64,000 bases of DNA. Origin: Janthinobacterium sp051380875 (GTDB lineage: Bacteria > Pseudomonadota > Gammaproteobacteria > Burkholderiales > Burkholderiaceae_D). Positions within the stretch are counted from its first letter, which is position 1. Each line of letters opens with the position of its first letter. Below are positions 53,277-61,946 of the stretch, one piece after another. A program made the translations under genes and the position numbers. The notes beneath the pieces were generated by a model, which saw only the letters and a list, made by a program, of their open reading frames with translations, searched no databases and was not told the origin of the DNA. The DNA is taken from positions 1-64,000 of the forward strand of contig NZ_JBNYXW010000004.1 of NCBI RefSeq assembly GCF_051380875.1, given 5' to 3'.

Positions 53277-54464
53277 TTAGTCCGGCGTGGAGCTGATTTT
53301 ATGGATGGACAGGTCGGCACCGTCGAATTCCTGTTCGGCGTCGAGGCGGATGCCGACGGTTTTTTTCAGCAAGCCGTAGATGACGATGCCGCCGGTGACG
53401 GCGATGCCGATGCCCAGCGCGCTGCCGATCAGTTGCGCCATGAAGGAGACGCCGCCCATGCCGCCCAGCGCCTTGCTGCCGAAGATGCCGGCCGCCAGAC
53501 CGCCCCAGGTGCCGCACAGGCCGTGCAGCGGCCAGACGCCCAGCACGTCGTCGATTTTCCATTTGTTCTGTGTCCAGGTGAACATCCAGACGAAGATGGC
53601 GCCGGCGATGCCGCCGGTGATCAGGGCGCCCAGCGGGTGCATCAGGTCGGAGCCGGCGCACACCGCCACCAGACCGGCCAGCGGGCCGTTGTAGACGAAG
53701 CCCGGATCGTTTTTACCCATCAGCAGCGCCACCAGGGTGCCGCCGACCATGGCCATCAGGGAATTGACGGCGACCAGGCCGTTCATCTTGTCCAGCGTTT
53801 GCGCGCTCATGACGTTGAAGCCGAACCAGCCCACGGTGAGTATCCAGGCGCCCAGCGCGAGGAAGGGGATGTTCGATGGCGGGTGCGCGGCGATGGCGCC
53901 ATCCTTGCTGTAGCGGCCGCGCCGCGCACCCAGCAGCAGCACGGCCGGCAGGGCCACCCAGCCGCCCACGGCGTGGACCACGATGGAGCCGGCAAAGTCG
54001 TGGAATTCGGCGCCGAAGACGCTGTGCAACCAGTCCTGCACGCCGAAGCGGTGGTTCCAGGCGATGCCTTCGAAGAAGGGGTAGACCAGGCCGACCAGCA
54101 CGGCGGTGGCCGCCAGTTGGGGATAGAACTTGGCGCGCTCGGCGATGCCGCCGGAGATGATGGCGGGGATGGCCGCTGCGAAGGTCAGCAGGAAGAAGAA
54201 TTTGACCAGTTCGTAGCCGTTCTTGGCGCTGAGGACTTCGGCGCTGGAAAAGAAGTTGGCGCCGTAGGCGATGCTGTAGCCGACGAAGAAGTAGGCGATG
54301 GTCGAGACGGCGAAGTCGACGAGGATTTTGACGAGGGCGTTGACCTGGTTTTTCTTGCGCACCGTGCCCAGTTCGAGAAAGGCGAAACCGGCGTGCATGG
54401 CCAGGATCATGATACCGCCCAGTAAGATGAAGAGGGCGTCGGCGCCATTTTTAAGTGCATCCAT
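53277..54464 (-). CDS. amtB: Ammonium transporter (Amt family)
   Basis: Inner-membrane ammonium channel of 395 residues with 11 hydrophobic segments. Amt signatures are FAFLELGTVRKKNQVN (about residue 28), GGIAERAKF, DFAGSIVVHAVGGW (containing one of the conserved pore-region residues), GWFGFNVMSA and VWPLHGLCGTWGGLAAGIFG with the second histidine. No glnK lies beside it. Upstream are a clear sigma-54 promoter and an NtrC-like site, so expression should rise under nitrogen limitation. It may recapture ammonia leaking from purine and pyrimidine breakdown. Confidence 0.95.
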   Translation of the reverse strand: MDALKNGADALFILLGGIMILAMHAGFAFLELGTVRKKNQVNALVKILVDFAVSTIAYFFVGYSIAYGANFFSSAEVLSAKNGYELVKFFFLLTFAAAIPAIISGGIAERAKFYPQLAATAVLVGLVYPFFEGIAWNHRFGVQDWLHSVFGAEFHDFAGSIVVHAVGGWVALPAVLLLGARRGRYSKDGAIAAHPPSNIPFLALGAWILTVGWFGFNVMSAQTLDKMNGLVAVNSLMAMVGGTLVALLMGKNDPGFVYNGPLAGLVAVCAGSDLMHPLGALITGGIAGAIFVWMFTWTQNKWKIDDVLGVWPLHGLCGTWGGLAAGIFGSKALGGMGGVSFMAQLIGSALGIGIAVTGGIVIYGLLKKTVGIRLDAEQEFDGADLSIHKISSTPD

Positions 54465-54516
54465 GCGAACTAGTTTCCCGGTAATTGTGCAGCATTGAAT
54501 TAATGCTACAAACTAA

Positions 54517-54532
54517 AGCAAGATCCGTTCCA
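54517..54532 (-). promoter_or_regulatory. Sigma-54 promoter of amtB
   Basis: On the minus strand TGGAACGGATCTTGCT matches the -24/-12 consensus TGGCACG-N4-TTGCW at all but one position, with the essential GG and GC exactly ten bases apart. The start would lie about 40 bp before the amtB ATG. Confidence 0.85.
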
Positions 54533-54605
54533 TTTTGGTGCGAATTTGTAGTCGCTTGTTTCTTAAGGGGAAAATTTTTTGGCAACGATTCTGCCGTCCG
54601 GGGGG

Positions 54606-54622
54606 TGCACTGTTATTGTGCG
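54606..54622. promoter_or_regulatory. NtrC-like enhancer site
   Basis: TGCAC-N7-GTGCG, with core GCAC-N7-GTGC on the minus strand, fits the NtrC recognition pattern. It lies about 110 bp upstream of the predicted amtB start, the usual enhancer distance. The UraD-AllC gene ends 75 bp away. Confidence 0.65.
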
Positions 54623-54696
54623 TATTTTCGCCCTGATTTGGGGCGCGGCGGCGCTGAAAAAACGCCGCTGCCCGGCCCAAGGCGGCGGCGCCCGCG

Positions 54697-56457
54697 TCAG
54701 GGCCGCTCTTCGGCACAGAAGTTGCGCAGGAAGGCCAGCAGGGCTCGCGCCGCGATGTCGGCATCGTCGGCCGTCATGGTTTCCAGCGGGTTGTGGCTGA
54801 TGCCGCCATTGCCGCAGCGGGTAAACAGCATGGCCACGTCGGTGATGGCGGCCATGGCCATGGCGTCGTGGCCGGCGCCCGACAGCAGCGCATATGGTTC
54901 GATGCCGACGGACGCCACGGCTTGTGCCAGTTGCGCCATCAGCCATGGCGCGCACGGCGCGGCGCGCGCCGACAGCAGCAGCTCCAGCTGATAGTCGATC
55001 TGGCGCCGGGCGCAGATGGCGGCGATGCCATCGAGAACATCGTCAACGGCCCTCTGGCGCACAGCATCGCTTGCAGCGCGGATGTCCAGGGACAGCGTGC
55101 AGGCGCCGGCGATCACGTTGACCGAACCGTTGGGCACCAGCAGTTGCCCCACCGTGCCCACCAGCGCCTCGCCCTGATTGCAGCGCTGCTCCACCAGCAG
55201 GATGATTTCGGCGGCCGCGCTGGCCGCATCGCGGCGCATTGTCATGGGTGTGGTGCCTGCGTGGCTGGCCACGCCACTCAGGCTGACCAGGTAGCGCGAG
55301 CTGCCGGCAATCGCCGTGACGATGCCCAATGGCAGGTCGCGTTCGAGCAGCACGGGGCCCTGCTCGATATGCACTTCCACGTAGCCCAGCAAGTCGGCCG
55401 GATCGCGCGCGATCGCGCCGATGGCGGTCGCCTCGTGTCCGGCAGCGGCCAGCGCCTCGCGCATGCTTGTGCCATCCGTATCAACCTGCTCCAGCAGCGA
55501 GACATCGAACTTGCCCGTGACGGCCGTGCTGCCCAGGAAGGTACTCTTGAAGCGCACGCCTTCCTCTTCGGCGAAGCCGACGATCTCGAAGTGGAACGGC
55601 AGTTTTTCGCCCCGTTCGTGCAGGTAGCGCACGACGGCAATCGGCAGCACGATGCCCAGGCGCCCGTCGTACTTGCCGCCGTTGCGCACCGTGTCGTAAT
55701 GCGAGCCTGTCATCAGGGTTTTCGCACCGGGCGTGTCGGACAGATAGCGTCCGACGACATTGCCGACGGCGTCGACATGCACCTGCATGCCGGCGTCTGT
55801 CATCCAGGCAGCCAGTTGTGCAGCCGTTTTCTGGTGCGCCGGCGTCAGGTAGGCGCAGGTCAGGTTGTAATCGCTATCGCTCCAGCCGGCCAGGGTTTCC
55901 GCGTGCTGCATGATGGCCGGGCCGAAGTCCAGGCGCACGTCGAACAAGTCATTGAGGCGCAGCTCGGCGATGCGCTTGATCTGCCGCAGCGATTCGGCCA
56001 GTTCCTCGGCGCGCCGGTTTTTCAGGCGCCGTGCAAAGGTGGCCATGATGTCCTGGCGTGTCAGGCCTTCGCCCGTCGGACCCTTGACGGCGAGGATGAA
56101 GGGAAAGCCGAACTTGGCGTTGTATTCGGCATTCAGGCGCTGCAGGGTGGCAAATTCTTCGGCGCTGCACAGGTTCAGGCCGGATTTGGCTTGCTCGCGC
56201 GTCGATTCGGCTGTCAGCTGTCCCGCGATGGCGGCCTTGCCGGCCAGTTCCGGGTGGGCGCGTATCAACCCAAGCTGCTCTTCGGGCGAAGCTTGCGCCA
56301 GCACGCGCTGCAGTTCCGTCTTGAGCGCCGTCAGGCTGGCAAACGGTATGGCCATGGCGGCCCGCTGGGCGATCCAGGGCGAGTGTTCATAGATGCCATG
56401 CAGCTGCTCGATGAAGCGCGCCTGGCTGCTGGCGTTCAGGTCTGAAAGGGTAGTCAT
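54697..56457 (-). CDS. uraD-allC: Bifunctional OHCU decarboxylase / allantoate amidohydrolase
   Basis: Two purine-pathway enzymes in one 586-residue chain. Residues about 5-165 are OHCU decarboxylase (UraD), with catalytic His in IRAHPELAGKAA and the FGFPFILAVKG motif; this makes S-allantoin. Residues about 175-586 are an M20 allantoate amidohydrolase: MTGSHYDTVRNGGKYDG, GFAEEEGVRF, VHIEQGPVLLE, GVASHAGTTPM and GNGGISHNPLE. It therefore acts both before and after PuuE allantoinase, encoded 53 kb away. The ATG at 56457 has GGAA upstream; an ATG at 56475 has no ribosome site. Confidence 0.94.
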   Translation of the reverse strand: MTTLSDLNASSQARFIEQLHGIYEHSPWIAQRAAMAIPFASLTALKTELQRVLAQASPEEQLGLIRAHPELAGKAAIAGQLTAESTREQAKSGLNLCSAEEFATLQRLNAEYNAKFGFPFILAVKGPTGEGLTRQDIMATFARRLKNRRAEELAESLRQIKRIAELRLNDLFDVRLDFGPAIMQHAETLAGWSDSDYNLTCAYLTPAHQKTAAQLAAWMTDAGMQVHVDAVGNVVGRYLSDTPGAKTLMTGSHYDTVRNGGKYDGRLGIVLPIAVVRYLHERGEKLPFHFEIVGFAEEEGVRFKSTFLGSTAVTGKFDVSLLEQVDTDGTSMREALAAAGHEATAIGAIARDPADLLGYVEVHIEQGPVLLERDLPLGIVTAIAGSSRYLVSLSGVASHAGTTPMTMRRDAASAAAEIILLVEQRCNQGEALVGTVGQLLVPNGSVNVIAGACTLSLDIRAASDAVRQRAVDDVLDGIAAICARRQIDYQLELLLSARAAPCAPWLMAQLAQAVASVGIEPYALLSGAGHDAMAMAAITDVAMLFTRCGNGGISHNPLETMTADDADIAARALLAFLRNFCAEERP

Positions 56458-56529
56458 GGTTTTCCGATCATGCAAGCGGTGATGATAGCGCCCGTTCTGG
56501 CGTCCATTATATGCGCGCGCTGATAGCGC

Positions 56530-57468
56530 CTATCGCTGAACCAGCGCCTTGGCCGCGGCGCTGACCTGGTCGCGCAGCCATTTGTGCTCAGGCGCCTGGT
56601 GCACGCGCTGGTGCCATAGCTGGTAAAAGCGCATGGGCGGGAATTTCAAGGGCACGGTATAGGTTTTCAGCGCCAGCGTCTTCTCATAGAAGCGCATGAA
56701 CTGGCGGCCCGTGGTCAATACCAGGTCGGTCTGCGTCAGCATGTAGGGGATCAGGCCGAAGTACGCTGATTCCACCACCACGTTGCGCTGCAGGTTTTGC
56801 CGCTCAAGGAAGGAGTCGATCACGCCGTGGTAACCGGGCATCATCTGCGATGGCGCCACGTGGGGCAGGCTCAGGTAATCGTCCAGGGTCATGGCGTCGC
56901 TGGCAGTGCGCCGCGCATAGGCGTTTTCCGCATGCATGGCGCAGATGATAGGGTCTTCGAACAGCTTCGAGATGTGCAAATGGGCGGGCGGTTCATCCCA
57001 GTTGGCGATGACCAGGTCCAGGCCCCCATCGGACAATTGGCGGATATGATCGATGCCCGGCCCCAGGCTGTGCAGCACGACGCGGCTTTTCGGTGAGCCG
57101 CGGCGCAGCAGCGCCACCACGTTGGGCAGGAACTGGCTGTCCAGGTAGTCGGGCGCGGCGATATGGAAAGTGCGCGCTTCTTCCTGCGCCACGAAAGGCG
57201 TCTTCTTGATGAACAGGCTTTCCGTCTGGTCGAGGATCCGCTTGGCCGGATTGAGCAGGCTTTCGCCGTGCTGGGTGGGCACCATGCCGCGCGCGCCGCG
57301 TACCAGCAGCGGATCGCCCGTCAGTTCGCGCAACTTGCGCAGAGAGGCGGAAATCGATGGCTGCGGTTGATTGAGTTTCAGCGCCACGCGCGAGACATTC
57401 TTTTCCACCAGCAGCAGGTAGAGGATGCGGATCAGGTGCAGATCGAGGTGTTGCGGCAGGCTGGACAT
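56530..57468 (-). CDS. LysR-family regulator divergent from urate oxidase
   Basis: 312 residues. The helix-turn-helix at about residues 20-60 (VEKNVSRVALKLNQPQPSIS) resembles the NodD/NahR branch, and a substrate-binding domain of two lobes follows. It is transcribed away from puuD across a 132-bp region with nested inverted repeats, the standard LysR layout. The likely job is control of puuD and perhaps of the UraD-AllC gene downstream of it, with a purine intermediate as effector; the effector is a guess. Confidence 0.9.
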   Translation of the reverse strand: MSSLPQHLDLHLIRILYLLLVEKNVSRVALKLNQPQPSISASLRKLRELTGDPLLVRGARGMVPTQHGESLLNPAKRILDQTESLFIKKTPFVAQEEARTFHIAAPDYLDSQFLPNVVALLRRGSPKSRVVLHSLGPGIDHIRQLSDGGLDLVIANWDEPPAHLHISKLFEDPIICAMHAENAYARRTASDAMTLDDYLSLPHVAPSQMMPGYHGVIDSFLERQNLQRNVVVESAYFGLIPYMLTQTDLVLTTGRQFMRFYEKTLALKTYTVPLKFPPMRFYQLWHQRVHQAPEHKWLRDQVSAAAKALVQR

Positions 57469-57485
57469 GTGGTGGCGGCTCTGTT

Positions 57486-57519
57486 GTATATCGAATTGAA
57501 TATGTCAAATATACGATAT
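57486..57519. promoter_or_regulatory. Nested dyads between LysR and puuD (putative LysR operator)
   Basis: The inner dyad TTGA-ATATG-TCAA (57496-57508) has LysR-box geometry (T-N11-A). The outer arms ATATCG (57488-57493) and CGATAT (57514-57519) are also inverted repeats. The region is AT-rich against its surroundings and is centred about 35 bp from the LysR start and 98 bp from the puuD start. Confidence 0.6.
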
Positions 57520-57600
57520 TTTTCATGTGATGGGCGGTAAATCCGTTTATCTTGTGTAGATTGGCGCGAATATTTGGTTCGGTCTGACTAGAGGAAATTT

Positions 57601-58827
57601 ATGGAAGTATTTGCCTACCTGATTCCGTACGGCCTTGAATGGCTGAACCTGATCGTCCGCTGGCTGCACGTCATCACGGGCATCGCCTGGATCGGTGCTT
57701 CCTTTTATTTCGTCTGGCTCGACAACTCGATACGCCCGCCGGCGCCCGGTTCGGCGCTGGCGAAAAAAGGCGTGTCGGGCGAACTGTGGGCCGTGCATGG
57801 CGGCGGCTTTTACAATCCGCAAAAATACCTGGTGGCCCCAAGCGAACTGCCGAAGGAACTGCACTGGTTCAAGTGGGAAGCATATTCCACCTGGTTGTCC
57901 GGCTTTGCGCTACTGACGATTGCCTATTACTTCAATGCCCAGGCCATGATGATCGACAAGTCCGTGGCGGACATTTCCAGTGGCCAGGCCGTCGGCATCG
58001 GCATTGCCACCCTGGTCATCGGCTGGACCGTGTACGACCTGCTGTGCCGCTCCAGGCTGGCCCAGTACGAATTGTGGTTCGGCGTGACGGTATTCGCGCT
58101 GATCGTCGGCGCCGCCTATGTGCTGACGCATTTGCTCAGTGGGCGCGCTGCATATATCCACGTCGGTGCCATGATCGGCACCATCATGGTGGCCAATGTG
58201 CTGATGCTGATCATTCCTGGCCAGCGCAAGATGGTCGAGGCCATGGCCGCCGGCAAAGTGCCCGACCCCAGGCATGGCCTGAAAGCCAAGCAGCGCAGCG
58301 TGCATAACAATTATTTCACCTTGCCCGTGCTGTTCATCATGATCAGCAACCACTACGCGATGACCTACCGCAACGACCATGCCTGGCTGGTGCTGGCGCT
58401 GATCATGGCGGCCGGCGTCTTCATTCGCCACTTCTTCAACCTGCGCCACAAGGGCAGGGTAGAGTGGCGTTATCCGGCCATCGGCGTGGCTTTGCTGGTC
58501 GCCGTGGCCGTGGCCATTGCGCCCAAGGCGCCGGTGGCTGCAGCGCCAGTGGCAGACCCCGCCGCCGAATTCACGGCCGTGCAGGCCATCATCACGCAAC
58601 GCTGCGCCACCTGCCACTCGGCGCACCCGACGCAGCCGGGCTTTGCGACGGCGCCATCGGGCATCATGCTTGACAACGAGGTACTGATACGCCAGCACGG
58701 CGCGCAAATCTACAAGCAGGCCATCGAGCTGAAGGCCATGCCGATCGGTAACCTGACAAACATGACGGAAGCGGAGCGCACCCAGGTGGGAGCATGGCTG
58801 CAACATACAATGCAAGGAGCAAAATGA
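57601..58827 (+). CDS. puuD: Membrane-bound urate oxidase with cytochrome c domain (PuuD)
   Basis: Oxidises urate to 5-hydroxyisourate and passes electrons to a c-type haem rather than to oxygen directly. Residues about 1-310 carry eight or so membrane segments (VRWLHVITGIAWIGASFYFV, KWEAYSTWLSGFALLTIAYY, HVGAMIGTIMVANVLMLIIP). After a Pro/Ala-rich linker comes a cytochrome c domain with one CATCH haem site (Cys335, Cys338, His339) and a methionine ligand candidate in KAMPIGNLTNM. The 408-residue length and fusion fit the PuuD family. The downstream hydrolase gene overlaps its stop. Confidence 0.95.
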   Translation: MEVFAYLIPYGLEWLNLIVRWLHVITGIAWIGASFYFVWLDNSIRPPAPGSALAKKGVSGELWAVHGGGFYNPQKYLVAPSELPKELHWFKWEAYSTWLSGFALLTIAYYFNAQAMMIDKSVADISSGQAVGIGIATLVIGWTVYDLLCRSRLAQYELWFGVTVFALIVGAAYVLTHLLSGRAAYIHVGAMIGTIMVANVLMLIIPGQRKMVEAMAAGKVPDPRHGLKAKQRSVHNNYFTLPVLFIMISNHYAMTYRNDHAWLVLALIMAAGVFIRHFFNLRHKGRVEWRYPAIGVALLVAVAVAIAPKAPVAAAPVADPAAEFTAVQAIITQRCATCHSAHPTQPGFATAPSGIMLDNEVLIRQHGAQIYKQAIELKAMPIGNLTNMTEAERTQVGAWLQHTMQGAK

Positions 58828-60059
58828 CAACGCGCGCGGAACACATCACAGCCTGGATCGACGCCCATTTCGACGAGGAAGTCGCTTTCCTGCAAAAGGT
58901 GGTGCAGCAGCCGACGGATACGCCGCCCGGTAACAACGCGCCGCACGCGGAGCTGGTGGCGCAACTGCTGCAGGCGTATGGCTGGCAGGCCGAAAAACAC
59001 GCCGTGCCGACGGACCAGGTGGTAGCGTATGGCATGCAGAGCATCACCAATCTGATCGTGCGCCGCGCATATGGGCCGGGCGGGCCGACCGTGGCCTTGA
59101 ATGCGCATGGCGATGTGGTGCCACCGGGCGACAACTGGACGTATCCGCCGTATGGCGGCCAGATCGACGGCGGCTACATGTATGGCCGCGCGACGGCCGT
59201 ATCGAAAGGCGATTTCGCCACCTATGTCTTTGCCGCGCGCGCATTGGAGGCGCTGGGCATACCGCTAAAGGGCCAGCTGGAACTGCACTTCACGTATGAC
59301 GAGGAATTCGGCGGCTTGCTGGGGCCGGGCTGGCTGCTGGAGCAAAACCTGACGAAGCCCGACTTCGTCATCGCGGCCGGTTTCACCTATGGCATCGTCA
59401 CTGCGCACAACGCCTGCCTACAGCTGGAAATCACCGTGCACGGCAAGTCGGGCCACGGCTCCATGCCCGAAACTGGCCATGACGCGCTGCAGGCGGCCAG
59501 CAAGATCCTCAACGCCATCTACGGCCAGTTGCCGGAACTGAAAAAGATCAAGTCCAAGGTGGCCGGTATCGACTCGCCTACCATGCTGGTGGGACGCATC
59601 GACGGCGGTACGAATACCAATGTGGTGCCGGGCAAGGTGGTCATGAAAATGGACCGGCGCATGATTCCGGAAGAAGATCCAGTGGCGGTGGAGGCACAGG
59701 TGCGCGCGCTGATCGAAGACGCCGTGCGGGGCGAGCCGGGCATCCGCATCGAGATCCGCCGCCTGCTGCTGTCGCATGCGCTGCGGCCCTTGCCAGGTTC
59801 CGAAAAGCTGGTCGACAGCCTGCAAAAGAATGCGCAAGCCATCCTGGGCGAAACCATCCCCGCCGTCGGCACGCCGCTGTATGCGGATGCGCGCCTGTAT
59901 GGCGAACGGGGCATCCCGGCAGTGCTGTATGGCGCAGGCCCACGCACGGTACCCGAATCGAATGCGAAGAAGGCTGACGAGCGCCTGGCGCTGGACGACT
60001 TGCGCCGTGCCAGCAAGATCGTCGCCCTGACCTTGCTCGATTTTCTGACGGAGAAATAG
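58824..60059 (+). CDS. M20-family metallohydrolase coupled to urate oxidase
   Basis: A 411-residue ArgE/DapE-type amidohydrolase. Metal-site motifs are ALNAHGDVVPPGDNW (about residue 92), the second ligand region in MYGRATAVSKGD, FTYDEEFGG (catalytic Glu), and the dimerisation-domain motif GKSGHGSMPETGHDAL. The ATG overlaps the puuD stop (ATGA), so translation is coupled. The location suggests action on a ureido compound of urate breakdown, such as ureidoglycine or ureidoglycolate, but sequence alone cannot separate this from a dipeptidase or deacylase. It differs clearly from the two other M20 enzymes in the window, which are of the carbamoyl-amidase type. Confidence 0.85.
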   Translation: MTTRAEHITAWIDAHFDEEVAFLQKVVQQPTDTPPGNNAPHAELVAQLLQAYGWQAEKHAVPTDQVVAYGMQSITNLIVRRAYGPGGPTVALNAHGDVVPPGDNWTYPPYGGQIDGGYMYGRATAVSKGDFATYVFAARALEALGIPLKGQLELHFTYDEEFGGLLGPGWLLEQNLTKPDFVIAAGFTYGIVTAHNACLQLEITVHGKSGHGSMPETGHDALQAASKILNAIYGQLPELKKIKSKVAGIDSPTMLVGRIDGGTNTNVVPGKVVMKMDRRMIPEEDPVAVEAQVRALIEDAVRGEPGIRIEIRRLLLSHALRPLPGSEKLVDSLQKNAQAILGETIPAVGTPLYADARLYGERGIPAVLYGAGPRTVPESNAKKADERLALDDLRRASKIVALTLLDFLTEK

Positions 60060-60113
60060 GCGCCGTGCTTTGCCTTACAATGGGGTGAACACTCACAGTG
60101 AAGAAGAGCCCCA

Positions 60114-61040
60114 TTGAATACCCGTTTTCTCGAAGCGTTTGTCTGGGCCGCGCGGCTGGGCAGCTTCCGCACGGCGGCCGACAAGCTGCACATCACGCAA
60201 GCGGCCATTTCCAACCGCATCGCCTCGCTGGAGCAGGATTTCGGTACGCGCCTGTTCGACCGCGAGGCGCGTGAAATCCGCCTGACTTTCGCCGGACGCA
60301 ACCTGCTGGTATATGCCGAACGCATGCTCGAACTGTGCCGCGACATGTATGCGGCCAATTCCTCGCCCGCGCAGATCACGGGGGAAGTGCGCATTGGCGT
60401 CATCGAAACCATCGTGCATACCTGGCTGATTCCATTTTTGCAGCGTGTGCAGGAACGCTATCCGGGTATCGAAATTCAATTGACGTCCGAATCGACGCGC
60501 CGCCTGCACGAGCAGCTGCAGCAGGGCGAACTCGATATCGCACTGCAGACGGACATGCTGACGGGCGACCATATCCGCAGCACGGGCAGTGGCGCCATCG
60601 CCATGGGCTGGGCGGGTAGAAAGGCCGACTGGCCCGATACGGGCGTGCCGTTCACGGTGGCGCAGCTTGCCGAGCACCCCATCATCACCATGAACCGCGG
60701 CTCGCAACCACATTCGGCGCTGAAAGCGCTGTGCCAGGACGAGGGCGTGCAGCTGGGCCGCGTGCACTGCGTCAGCTCGATTTCCGCCATCGTGAGGCTG
60801 GTCAAGGCGGGCTTCGGCATCGCCGTGCTGCCCCTGGCGCCTCTGCGCGAGGAAATCGAACAGGGCAACATCGCCCTGATTGCCTGCACCAGTACCTTGG
60901 CGCCGCAGCGCATCGTCATCAGCTATAGCGAAGATATCACCACGGAAGCGATTCAACTGGTGGCCATGCTGGCCTGCGAGGAGGCGGCCAGGTTCACGCT
61001 GGGCCTGGATGAAGCCTATGGGGCCGGGACGCGGACATGA
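60114..61040 (+). CDS. LysR-family transcriptional regulator
   Basis: 308 residues. A classical N-terminal helix-turn-helix (FRTAADKLHITQAAISNRIA) and a LysR effector domain (GEVRIGVIETIVHTWLIPFL, then SSISAIVRLVKAGFGIAVLP) are present. The start codon is TTG at 60114 with AAGAAGAG upstream; no better in-frame ATG is near. It reads in the same direction as the genes after it and is separated from them by 132 bp. It probably regulates the following transporter and hydrolase-type cluster. Effector unknown. Confidence 0.9.
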   Translation: MNTRFLEAFVWAARLGSFRTAADKLHITQAAISNRIASLEQDFGTRLFDREAREIRLTFAGRNLLVYAERMLELCRDMYAANSSPAQITGEVRIGVIETIVHTWLIPFLQRVQERYPGIEIQLTSESTRRLHEQLQQGELDIALQTDMLTGDHIRSTGSGAIAMGWAGRKADWPDTGVPFTVAQLAEHPIITMNRGSQPHSALKALCQDEGVQLGRVHCVSSISAIVRLVKAGFGIAVLPLAPLREEIEQGNIALIACTSTLAPQRIVISYSEDITTEAIQLVAMLACEEAARFTLGLDEAYGAGTRT

Positions 61041-61172
61041 CAATAAAGTGCTTGTTGTCGCCTCAACCCACAAGAAAAACTTATCAGTCGCGTTCAGAAT
61101 AACCCGTTTGCCAAGCAGTTGGGCGCCACCTATCCTAGGTTTGCCCCCACTCATAACGTAAACGGATCCATC

Positions 61173-61844
61173 ATGACGACGTCCCCTATCACCTTGCCCG
61201 GCATCCTGTTTGTCTGGACCAGCGCCGACCCGGAACACGAACTCGATTTCAACCGCTGGTATGACCGCGAACACGTGGAAGAACGCGTGCGCATTCCCGG
61301 CTTTGTCAGCGGTACGCGCTACCAGAGCGTGCGTGGTCCCCGCAAATACCTGGGCTTGTACCGCACCGTTTCGCTCGATGCCTTCCAGACGCCTGATTAT
61401 TTCAAGGCATTTGGCCAGCAGACGCCGTGGTCGGTGACTAATCTGCAGCGCATGGTTGACCCGATGCGCCGCGTCTGCGCCATCGAGGCGGAAACGGGCA
61501 TGGGCACGGGCGCTTGGCTGGCCGTGCTGCGCCTGGGCGCGCAAGCCATCGGCCAGGATGCCGAGGCGGTGGTCGGCATGGCGGCGCTGGGTACGACATT
61601 GCTGCAGATCGACGGCGTTATTTCCACGCGCTTGCTGACGCCCGACGCGAACCTGTCCGGCCCCCTGCAGGCGGAACAGAAGGAAGGCCGCGTGCTCGAT
61701 CCGATTTTCCTTATCGACGCATCATCGGAAGCTGCAGCAGTGGCGGCGGTAAACGAAGCCAGCGCGCTGGGCCTCGATGCGGCAGAAGCGGCCATTTTGC
61801 AACTGTCCTGGCAACTGCGCGAGGCCGACCTGCAAGCCGCGTAA
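61173..61844 (+). CDS. EthD-like dimeric alpha-beta-barrel protein of unknown function
   Basis: 223 residues. The first half (GILFVWTSADPEHELDFNRW, WYDREHVEERVRIPGF, GSRYQ-like segment GTRYQSV) has the pattern of EthD/ferredoxin-like proteins in which a Trp-Tyr pair and a His line a small-molecule pocket. The second half may be a degenerate repeat of the same fold. The ATG at 61173 is chosen by homology; an upstream in-frame ATG at 61119 gives an unrelated extension. Substrate unknown. It precedes an MHS transporter. Confidence 0.7.
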   Translation: MTTSPITLPGILFVWTSADPEHELDFNRWYDREHVEERVRIPGFVSGTRYQSVRGPRKYLGLYRTVSLDAFQTPDYFKAFGQQTPWSVTNLQRMVDPMRRVCAIEAETGMGTGAWLAVLRLGAQAIGQDAEAVVGMAALGTTLLQIDGVISTRLLTPDANLSGPLQAEQKEGRVLDPIFLIDASSEAAAVAAVNEASALGLDAAEAAILQLSWQLREADLQAA

Positions 61845-61946
61845 AGCTCCTGTTGCCGGAACGCCCATAACACGAGACACGGACCATGGCGCAGGGCACA
61901 GTATCGTGCGCCGGGTCTGCAATAAAACTGACGAGAGAGGTAGGCA

